Shown in pieces: positions 8,931-15,712 of a stretch of 32,991 nt of DNA (its first letter is position 1; each line of letters opens with the position of its first letter). Both the position numbers and the translations under genes were made by a program. Below the pieces are notes generated by a model that was given only the letters and a program-made list of their open reading frames with translations, was not told the origin of the DNA and did no database searches. Source of the stretch: Candidatus Poribacteria bacterium (GTDB lineage: Bacteria > Poribacteria > WGA-4E > WGA-3G); NCBI GenBank assembly GCA_009841255.1, contig VXMD01000085.1:1-32991 (forward strand), given 5' to 3'.

Positions 8931-10475
8931 TCAGTCCGTTCCAATATCGGTTTTTGGGTCGATTATCGGTAGTTGATAACATGCTGCCTCGCGGTCATTC
9001 CGCACCAATAAGTAGGGACCAGCGAGTGCCGGAGTGTTCCATGTTTTACCCTTTATAGCCGCAAAACGTGCATGTTCAATATGACGCGCTGGGTCTGGTT
9101 CAATGAGGAAAACTTCGCCTGATTCGGTGGTTACCAACAGGACATCTGAAATTAATAGTGTTTGCCCGTGTCCGTATCTACCGCTTTTCCATTGACGTGT
9201 GCCGTCGGTTGGGTTTACACACGCCAAGATTCCGTCATCAAGTCCGTACAGGTAACCTTTGTAATGGATGATATTCGTGAATTTTGCTTTGAGGTGTATG
9301 GTTTCCCATATAATTGAAACGTCGAATTCACCGGTGGAATTCTGCGAGAGCTGATAAAGTTTAGCACCGGCACCGTAGCCGGTTGAGACGAGGAGTTTGT
9401 CATCAGAAATCGGCACCGGCTGTGCGACACATTCTGCATATGTTTTCACCCACGGTTGCTTCCACAAAAGTTTCCCGGTTAAAGGTTCATGAGCGGTAAT
9501 TAAACCTTGGTTAAAGACAACGACTTGCTCGGCGCCTGCTAAAGTTGTAAGGAGTGGTGAGCTATAACCGCTTTGTGTTCGGTAACCTGTCCACACGATT
9601 TCACCTGTATCTTTGTGGTATGCGACTGCACCACCGGCACTGACGATCACAAGTTCGTCGAAAACGAGGGGTGAAATACTGACCCCCCAAGGCGGTAAGT
9701 CCGCTTTGTTCTCTTCAAAGGTATGGGTCGTCCAGAGTGGCTTGCCTGTTTCAAGGTCCAGACAGTTGAGAATCCCTGTTGAACCGACGGTGTAAACCCT
9801 GTTCCCTGAAATTGTTGGGGTGGCACGCGGTCCGAGTCCAGCAGGCGACATATTGTAGCGCGCTTGGTCTTTATGACTCCACTTTACTTTCCCGGTGTGT
9901 AATTCATAGCAAACCACTTTTTCCCAGTCGTCTTCCTGCTCTTGTGTGATTGCTGAATTTCCAACGACGGCAAAGCCTGACCAACCCGCACCGATAGGTT
10001 GTCGCCAAACAAGTTTCGGTGGATGTGTATCCCAATCAAGGTTTAACTTGATACCTGTCACTACACCGTTCCGATGTTGACCGAGGAATTGCGGATAATC
10101 AGCGATAGATATTGCGGTGTTGGATGTATTGCTTGAGTCCTGTCGGAAAGCCGTCGGTTCATCCCGCCATCGCCATTCAAATATCGGGACGAGATCGCCA
10201 CTGAATCCTTTGAACTGAAATAGATTTGCACCGAGAAAGACTCCTAAGATGACTATGGCAAGGGTCGTTAACTTAACCCGCCAACCCAAACGCGAGAAAC
10301 TTAATAGCCACAAGACACCCAGAACCGCTGTAAGGACGACAACCGCGGCTGTCCAAAATACTTTGCTTTGACGATGATCCGTGTCCAATATCTGGATTAT
10401 CAGAATACTTACGATAGCAACAGCAATGATAACAAACAGAAGCCACCATCGGATCGGTTTTTGCGTGCGCGACAT
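8931..10475 (-). CDS. membrane-anchored PQQ-like beta-propeller protein
   Basis: A 514-residue protein with three hydrophobic segments at the N-terminus (about residues 9-28, 39-58, 66-86). A soluble eight-bladed-type propeller follows, with repeated Trp-containing blades such as VVCYELHTGKVKWSHKD and LNCLDLETGKPLWTTH. The propeller begins with YPQFLGQHRNGVV, typical of the PQQ-binding-like family found in Planctomycetes-type genomes. It probably faces the periplasm and may be a scaffold or quinoprotein-like enzyme, though no specific PQQ ligands can be assigned. AGGAG lies 12 nt before ATG 10475, slightly far. A promoter candidate is at 10552-10580. Confidence 0.85.
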   Translation of the reverse strand: MSRTQKPIRWWLLFVIIAVAIVSILIIQILDTDHRQSKVFWTAAVVVLTAVLGVLWLLSFSRLGWRVKLTTLAIVILGVFLGANLFQFKGFSGDLVPIFEWRWRDEPTAFRQDSSNTSNTAISIADYPQFLGQHRNGVVTGIKLNLDWDTHPPKLVWRQPIGAGWSGFAVVGNSAITQEQEDDWEKVVCYELHTGKVKWSHKDQARYNMSPAGLGPRATPTISGNRVYTVGSTGILNCLDLETGKPLWTTHTFEENKADLPPWGVSISPLVFDELVIVSAGGAVAYHKDTGEIVWTGYRTQSGYSSPLLTTLAGAEQVVVFNQGLITAHEPLTGKLLWKQPWVKTYAECVAQPVPISDDKLLVSTGYGAGAKLYQLSQNSTGEFDVSIIWETIHLKAKFTNIIHYKGYLYGLDDGILACVNPTDGTRQWKSGRYGHGQTLLISDVLLVTTESGEVFLIEPDPARHIEHARFAAIKGKTWNTPALAGPYLLVRNDREAACYQLPIIDPKTDIGTD

Positions 10476-10551
10476 TATAGAAAACCACTCCTTTGATCGT
10501 GAAACGTGAAACTAAGCATAAATTTCGACTTTTTATATTATATCACTAACT

Positions 10552-10580
10552 ATAATATCACTTTACAACAGGCACATCAA
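10552..10580 (-). promoter_or_regulatory. candidate promoter for the PQQ-propeller gene
   Basis: Minus-strand TTGATG (10575-10580), 17 bp, TATTAT (10552-10557). An overlapping TATAAT lies slightly downstream. The leader would be about 70 nt. Confidence 0.45.
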
Positions 10581-10800
10581 GTGAGAATAGATAGATGTTG
10601 ACTAATCCAGACTGTTGCTGTAAATCATAGGTCGATTTCGTTTTTTGTTCTTTTTTGATGAAATGAAAAAATATGTAGATTTATACATTTATAGCAGCAT
10701 ATGGTGTGCTATATGTCAAGTCGCTTGCATATAGTACGTTTTTCCGCCGCATAGCATGAGCACGGGGATTTCTGAAAAATGATTCCGCAATGCTTTGATT
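10581..10800. other. A/T-rich intergenic region after the adenosine deaminase gene
   Basis: No gene is visible. The stretch is A/T-rich and contains an inverted repeat TATAGCA...TGCTATA around 10690-10715. There is no clear intrinsic terminator for the adenosine deaminase transcript. Confidence 0.6.
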
Positions 10801-11748
10801 TCAATCAAGAACTTCAAGAGACGCGCGCCGAATACTGTCCAATTCTTCAGCACTGAAGACGCCCGCTCGGTAGAGATTCCGATACTCCTCGGAGACGCTC
10901 TGACCGAATATCATCAGATCATCCGTGTTAATTGTCACCGAAACACCGTTATCAAATAAGATGCGGATCGGGTGTGAGGTGAGATCCGGTACAGCATCTA
11001 ACATCACGTTGCTTGTTGGACACACGTTCAACTGTATCTGATTCCTCGAAAGCCACCGCATTACTTCAACGGATTCTGCAGCACCGATGCCGTGTTGAAC
11101 AGCGTCTAAATCAAGGAGTTCAACCGTCCGTCGGACCTCTTCTGCACCCCCAAACTCTCCAACGTGTGCTTTGCGCTTCATCCCCGCTTCGCGTGCCTTT
11201 CTGTATAACGGCTTCACGGCTTCAGGCGTACACGCTTCTTCATAACTATACAGATCGATGGATTGAAATATACCCAATTCCACGGCTTCGTGTGCCAACG
11301 CCATCAACTTTGGATCGTTAGCATGTGTCCGAGGAAAACCGAGTTCTGGGCGCAGATCAATCTGCGCTCCACACTGTTCAACTAACGCCTCAAGAAACAT
11401 CCGCGCCCCGACTAACGCATCTGGATAGTATTCAGCCATCCGAATATCAAAACTCATCTCGAGCACAACAACGCCATCCTGTATTGCATCGCGCACGCCT
11501 GAGGATGCGACAAACTTAAAACTTTCGGGGGTTATTATGTGATCGGATAAGACCGCGTTTACGTATTCCATCATCCCCTCAAGTCCTTTCATCTTAGAAG
11601 GAGGGTGCTTTAAGGGATGACCCAGCCAGTGTTCCAGATTCTCCAATCGTGTACTCAAGAAGGCGTGGGAATGAACGTCAGTTTTAGGGGCCGCCTTCAT
11701 AGCCGTTACATTGTCTGTGGAAAGTGCTTCGACAAAATTAATAGACAT
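10801..11748 (-). CDS. adenosine deaminase family protein
   Basis: A 315-residue amidohydrolase of the adenosine/AMP deaminase family. Zinc and catalytic motifs appear in order: HSH (His26, His28 in KTDVHSHAF), HVGE in KAHVGEFGG, HG in VQHGIGA, CPTSN, and NTDD in SVTINTDDLMIFG. These support deamination of adenosine or a related 6-aminopurine. The frame is open to 11826, but that extension is encoded by a palindromic repeat (11813-11839), so ATG 11748 is preferred. Its ribosome site is weak. It lies on the same strand as ileS and 166 bp downstream of it, probably sharing its transcript. Confidence 0.88.
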   Translation of the reverse strand: MSINFVEALSTDNVTAMKAAPKTDVHSHAFLSTRLENLEHWLGHPLKHPPSKMKGLEGMMEYVNAVLSDHIITPESFKFVASSGVRDAIQDGVVVLEMSFDIRMAEYYPDALVGARMFLEALVEQCGAQIDLRPELGFPRTHANDPKLMALAHEAVELGIFQSIDLYSYEEACTPEAVKPLYRKAREAGMKRKAHVGEFGGAEEVRRTVELLDLDAVQHGIGAAESVEVMRWLSRNQIQLNVCPTSNVMLDAVPDLTSHPIRILFDNGVSVTINTDDLMIFGQSVSEEYRNLYRAGVFSAEELDSIRRASLEVLD

Positions 11749-11812
11749 GCTATCAAAACTCTCAAGAGAAATGTCATGCGGTTCCAATACGTAGGAGACC
11801 GAAAGGTAATAT

Positions 11813-11839
11813 GTGGGCAGGCACAAGACCTGCCCCTAC
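11813..11839. repeat. intergenic palindromic repeat (GTAGGGG type)
   Basis: The minus strand reads GTAGGGGCAGG, loop TCTTGTG, CCTGCCCAC, the same loop and flanks as the copy at 4237-4265 with coordinated changes in both arms. It lies between ileS and the adenosine deaminase gene. Confidence 0.85.
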
Positions 11840-11914
11840 AACGGTTTTTGGGAATAGAATTACCGAAATATTTATTGAAACCTTATCAAACCCCGCCAGC
11901 GGAGAAGAGATAGG

Positions 11915-14900
11915 CTAAACCTGTTCAACGCTCAAGGTTGCGGGTTCGCCGTTCAGTTTTTGGGCGAGGGTGAAGGCACTTTCGCCCGGTGTGTCTACGA
12001 CTGCAGTCGTGAGGGTCTCGCGGAGGATATAGTCTTGATGTGCCTGAAACGCCTCATTCGCAAGCGGAGACGTATCACTGAGACTGAGTTTAATCCGATC
12101 GGAGACGTTAAAATCGGCTTCCTTGCGCATATTCTGAATCTTATTGACGAACTCACGCGCCAAGCCTTCCAGCGTCAACTCGTGCGTCAACTCCGTTGAC
12201 AATGCGACGAATTTCTTCGCGTCCGCTTCCACAAAGAACCCCTCCCGATTTTGGGTCTGCACATCAACTTCGGACCGCTCAAGGGTGTATGTTTCCCCCG
12301 ACGCTTCAACCTGTAAGCTGCCCGTGGCCTCTAATTCTGCTTTCAACGCAACTGCGTCTGCGGCGGCGAATGCTTTGGCGATAGCTTGCACACCCTTACC
12401 GTATTTGGGTCCCAATACCTTGAAATTGGGTTTGAGGGTTACCTGTGCGAAAGCGTCCAAATCCTCTGTGAAGTCGATCGCTTTGACATTGAGTTCATCG
12501 TGGATGAGGTCTGCCAAACGATTCACGGTCGCTTTCTCTGCGTCAGAGAGACCACCGAGGGTAATTTCCGCCAAGGGTTGGCGCGTCTTAATGCCGGAAC
12601 GGTTGCGAGCGGCATGTCCCATGCTAATTACCTCGCGCGTGAAATCCATATCTGCCTCTAACTGGGCGTCTTTGAGAGCAGGATCCGCAACGGGATATTT
12701 CGCAAGGTGAACACTCAGAGGTGCCTCGGTATCCAGCGAACACACCAAGTTGCGATAGAGTTCATCCGCCAAAAACGGGACGAAGGGGGCAGCGAGTTTC
12801 GCAACGGTTACGAGGACCTCATAAAGCGTGGCGTAGGCGGCATGCTTGTCGGGTCCGGTTTCCGCGCCCCAGAAGCGATCACGGGAACGGCGGACATACC
12901 AGTTGCTGAGATCGTCGAGAAACGTCTCAATGGCACGCGGGGCGTTCGTGAGATGATAATTTTCCATCTCGTCGCGCACCCTGTCGATGAGGGTGTTGAG
13001 ACGAGATAAAATCCATTTGTCTATCGTGGCGCGTTCGGAAACCGGCGGCGCGTCTCGCAGGACATCGACCTGCTCAAGGTTGGCGTACATGACGAAGAAA
13101 CTATAGACGTTTTGGAGCGTTCCCATGAACTTCTTCATTGCTTCATCAATGCCGTCTGGTTTGAAAGCGCGGGGTGTCCACGGTGTGGTTGCGGTGAACA
13201 TATACCAGCGCATAGCGTCTGCGCCTTGTTTGTTCAGAATTGTCCACGGATCTATCGTGTTGCCTCGACTCTTACTCATCTTTTGGCCGTCGGGACCCAT
13301 AATGAGTTCAAGACAGAGGCAGTTCTTGTAGGCGGGTTTATCGTAGAGGAGTGTCCCCGTCGCTAAAAGACTGTAGAACCACCCACGGGTTTGATCGATG
13401 GCTTCGGAGATGAAATCGGCAGGGTACGCCTGCTCCAGCATCTCTTTGTTCTCAAAGGGGTAGTGCCACTGCGCCGTGTGCGCACAACCCGAGTCGAACC
13501 AGCAATCAATGACATCTTGGACGCGATACATCGTGCCATCGCATTTTTCACAGGCGAGAACAACTTCGTCTACATAAGGACGATGGAGCTCAATATCATC
13601 CGGCACATCCGTCCCGAGTTCCTGCAATTCGGCGATACTGCCGACACAGTGCTGATGTCCGCAATCGGCACATACCCAGACGGGCAAGGGGGTACCCCAA
13701 TAGCGTTCACGACTCAACCCCCAGTCGATATTGTTTTCCAACCAGTTGCCGAAACGTCCGTCTTTGATATGTTCCGGGTACCAGTTGATTTGCTGATTGT
13801 GCTGATGCATCTGATCCCGGATGGCGGTCGTCTTGATGAACCACGATTCGCGGGCATAGTAGAGCAAGGGGTTATCACACCGCCAACAGAACGGATATTG
13901 GTGGGTATACTCGGCAGCCTTGAATAACAGTCCACGTCCGTCCAAGTTTTCGATGATTTTTGGATCAGCGTCCTTGACGTATTCACCCGCCCACACCTCT
14001 TTAACCTCTGGGACAAATCTACCGTCGGGACCGACCAATTGCACGAGCGGCAGACCGTGTTTCTGTCCGATCTCGTAGTCATCCTGTCCAAAAGCGGGGG
14101 CAATGTGAACCAAGCCACTCCCCTCTGTCGTCGTTACGAAATCACCCGTGACGACGTAGTGGGATTTTTCCGGATGCTGTCCGCTCTCAAATAAGGGTTC
14201 GTATTCCCAATCTTGGAGGTCGCTGCCCTTATAATTTTCGACGATTTGTGGCGGTTCATCTCCGAACAAACTGGGGATACACTCCTTTGCAAGAATGAGA
14301 TGCCGTCCGTCGCTTTCTTCAACGGCGACGTAATCGTAATCTTCACCGACAGCGACAGCGACGTTAGAGGGTAACGTCCACGGGGTCGTCGTCCAGACGA
14401 GGAGGTAGGTATTCTCCCGGTTTTTCAGCGGAAAGCGAACGAAGATAGATGGATCGGCGACCTCTTGGTAACCGAGTGCGACCTCGTGGCTCGCTAAGGT
14501 TGTGCCGCACCGATAGCAATACGGTTGTACCTTATGTCCCTGATAGAGCAGTTCCTTGTCCCACGCTTGTCGGAGGACCCACCAGACGCTTTCAATGTAA
14601 TCGTTTGACAATGTAATATAGGCATCATCAAGATTGACCCAGAACCCGATGCGTTCCGTCATCTGTCGCCAATCCTGCTCGTATTGGAAGACGTTCTCCT
14701 TACATTTTTCGATGAAGTTCTGAACGCCGTAAGCCTCCAGTTCGGCTTTGTTTGTAATATTGAGTTGCTTCTCAACCTGATATTCAACGGGAAGTCCGTG
14801 TGTGTCCCAGCCTGCCTTACGATGGACGTAATGCCCTGTCATCGTCTTGTACCGGCAGACTGCATCTTTCATGATACGTGCGAGGACGTGATGTACCCCC

Positions 14901-15061
14901 GGCGGTGCATTCGCAAAGGGCGGCCCTTCCAGAAAAACAAAGGGCGGATCGCCTTTGTGGACATCCATACTCTTCTGAAAGATGTCGTTTTTACGCCAGA
15001 ATTCTAAGATCTGTTTTTCCTTTTCAGCGAACGTGAATTGGGAGGATACCTCTTCAAACAT
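11915..15061 (-). CDS. ileS: isoleucyl-tRNA synthetase (IleRS2-like) with GVHH in place of the HIGH motif
   Basis: A 1048-residue class I synthetase that charges tRNA(Ile). Visible parts are the HIGH region (PPFANAPPGVHHVL, where Gly55-Val56-His57-His58 replaces His-x-Gly-His), the CP1 editing domain (VWTTTPWTLPSN and GLVHIAPAFGQDDYE), the KMSKS loop (Lys594-Ser598) and a long C-terminal anticodon-binding region. Length and C-terminus fit the eukaryote-like IleRS2 type, which is mupirocin-resistant, better than the shorter Zn-tailed IleRS1. The HxGH to GxHH swap is the change described for hyper-resistant IleRS2 enzymes. AGGAGG is 14 nt before ATG 15061. The gene has its own promoter and a 400-nt attenuator-like leader. 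Confidence 0.97.
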   Translation of the reverse strand: MFEEVSSQFTFAEKEKQILEFWRKNDIFQKSMDVHKGDPPFVFLEGPPFANAPPGVHHVLARIMKDAVCRYKTMTGHYVHRKAGWDTHGLPVEYQVEKQLNITNKAELEAYGVQNFIEKCKENVFQYEQDWRQMTERIGFWVNLDDAYITLSNDYIESVWWVLRQAWDKELLYQGHKVQPYCYRCGTTLASHEVALGYQEVADPSIFVRFPLKNRENTYLLVWTTTPWTLPSNVAVAVGEDYDYVAVEESDGRHLILAKECIPSLFGDEPPQIVENYKGSDLQDWEYEPLFESGQHPEKSHYVVTGDFVTTTEGSGLVHIAPAFGQDDYEIGQKHGLPLVQLVGPDGRFVPEVKEVWAGEYVKDADPKIIENLDGRGLLFKAAEYTHQYPFCWRCDNPLLYYARESWFIKTTAIRDQMHQHNQQINWYPEHIKDGRFGNWLENNIDWGLSRERYWGTPLPVWVCADCGHQHCVGSIAELQELGTDVPDDIELHRPYVDEVVLACEKCDGTMYRVQDVIDCWFDSGCAHTAQWHYPFENKEMLEQAYPADFISEAIDQTRGWFYSLLATGTLLYDKPAYKNCLCLELIMGPDGQKMSKSRGNTIDPWTILNKQGADAMRWYMFTATTPWTPRAFKPDGIDEAMKKFMGTLQNVYSFFVMYANLEQVDVLRDAPPVSERATIDKWILSRLNTLIDRVRDEMENYHLTNAPRAIETFLDDLSNWYVRRSRDRFWGAETGPDKHAAYATLYEVLVTVAKLAAPFVPFLADELYRNLVCSLDTEAPLSVHLAKYPVADPALKDAQLEADMDFTREVISMGHAARNRSGIKTRQPLAEITLGGLSDAEKATVNRLADLIHDELNVKAIDFTEDLDAFAQVTLKPNFKVLGPKYGKGVQAIAKAFAAADAVALKAELEATGSLQVEASGETYTLERSEVDVQTQNREGFFVEADAKKFVALSTELTHELTLEGLAREFVNKIQNMRKEADFNVSDRIKLSLSDTSPLANEAFQAHQDYILRETLTTAVVDTPGESAFTLAQKLNGEPATLSVEQV

Positions 15062-15173
15062 TTTTTAACTATTAGCCTCCTGGACCTATTTCGTTAGAAT
15101 GATTTAGAAGTTGAGAATCGGAGTTCCGTCCTACAGAAGAGCTAAATGCTCCGATCTGCTACCTATATTAAAT

Positions 15174-15216
15174 AAAAAAACACCCTCACTGAAATCGTCT
15201 GCTTCAGTGATGGGCG
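15174..15216 (-). terminator. intrinsic terminator (attenuator) in the ileS leader
   Basis: On the minus strand CACTGAA (15209-15203) pairs with TTCAGTG (15193-15187). The stem extends through T-A, a bulged A and CCCGC/GGGTG, giving about 13 bp with a 7-8 nt loop. It is followed directly by seven U residues (15180-15174). It lies 110 nt before the ileS start and downstream of an Ile-rich reading frame, so it is placed to cut off ileS transcription. Confidence 0.8.
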
Positions 15217-15258
15217 TTGTAATGGAAACTTCTTCTCTGTGCGTGATTAGCCCACCAC
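15207..15258 (-). promoter_or_regulatory. predicted antiterminator helix of the ileS leader
   Basis: Minus-strand GTGGTGGGC (15258-15250) can pair over 9 bp, one of them a G-U, with GCCCATCAC (15215-15207). The second arm is the 5' side of the terminator stem, so the two structures exclude each other. The first arm is the last three codons (Val-Val-Gly) of the Ile-rich leader frame. A ribosome reaching the stop would cover it, and one stalled at the Ile codons would leave it free. Confidence 0.65.
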
Positions 15259-15396
15259 AGCACGACGAATAGCAATAATAATAATGGATATGGCGCGCGA
15301 ACCCGTGACAGCCTGAAGGTTGTCTTGATGTAGGGTGTTATAGCGCAAAAGTTCCTTATATTGCAATGTCGGTGTTGTAGGCATTTTTCTGTCCAT
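15247..15396 (-). CDS. ileS leader peptide with isoleucine codon run
   Basis: A short frame of 49 codons from ATG 15396 (or 45 from ATG 15384). It ends S-R-A-I-S-I-I-I-I-A-I-R-R-A-V-V-G-stop, so six of eight consecutive codons (15268-15291) are Ile: ATA TCC ATT ATT ATT ATT GCT ATT. An earlier in-frame ATG at 15471 lies at the promoter's predicted start and is unlikely to be used. The ribosome site is weak. Because ATT repeats read as Leu or Tyr codons in other frames, the frame is chosen by its fit to ileS and by the stop position at the antiterminator. It would act as an Ile-tRNA sensor. Confidence 0.6.
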   Translation of the reverse strand: MDRKMPTTPTLQYKELLRYNTLHQDNLQAVTGSRAISIIIIAIRRAVVG

Positions 15397-15476
15397 GTTT
15401 CGTTCAACAGATGTACGATGTCGTTGTAGACGCGGAGTCTTTTTTGAGACTCGGCTAAAACGTATCTTCATTAATT

Positions 15477-15505
15477 ATAATACTATATTCCATGGAGGAT
15501 GTCAA
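15477..15505 (-). promoter_or_regulatory. sigma-70 promoter of the ileS leader
   Basis: Minus-strand perfect TTGACA (15500-15505), a 17-bp spacer and TATTAT (15477-15482). An overlapping TATAAT lies at 15474-15479. The expected start near 15470 gives a leader of about 410 nt. The first leader element is a hairpin GAGTCT/AGACTC at about 15436-15453. Confidence 0.75.
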
Positions 15506-15571
15506 ATATTTCTTCACACAGCGTGAGATTTGGAGCACAACCAATGTAATAGAGTTTTTTACTGAAGGTTC

Positions 15572-15600
15572 TTGAATCCCAGCGAAACAGAAGGTATATA
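15572..15600 (+). promoter_or_regulatory. candidate promoter for the protease/TPR/FGE-like lipoprotein
   Basis: TTGAAT (15572-15577), 17 bp, TATATA (15595-15600), about 105 nt before the start codon at 15713. It diverges from the ileS promoter. Quality is moderate and no other site is better. Confidence 0.4.
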
Positions 15601-15712
15601 ACTTACGGTGAGATACCGATACATTATGGATCAGCGGGGTTAAGAAGCCTCGCCTATCGAGAGGTATTGTGACAAATCTTTCGGTAGCCATTGAACCCAA
15701 GGATATAGACCT

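Noticed and set aside
13485-13510. tRNA T-loop-like GAGTCGAACC
   Set aside because: It lies inside ileS in frame and no cloverleaf surrounds it.
15062-15475. T-box riboswitch before ileS
   Set aside because: No recognisable T-box core (UGGUACCGCG-like) is seen; the Ile-rich frame and alternative stems explain the leader better.
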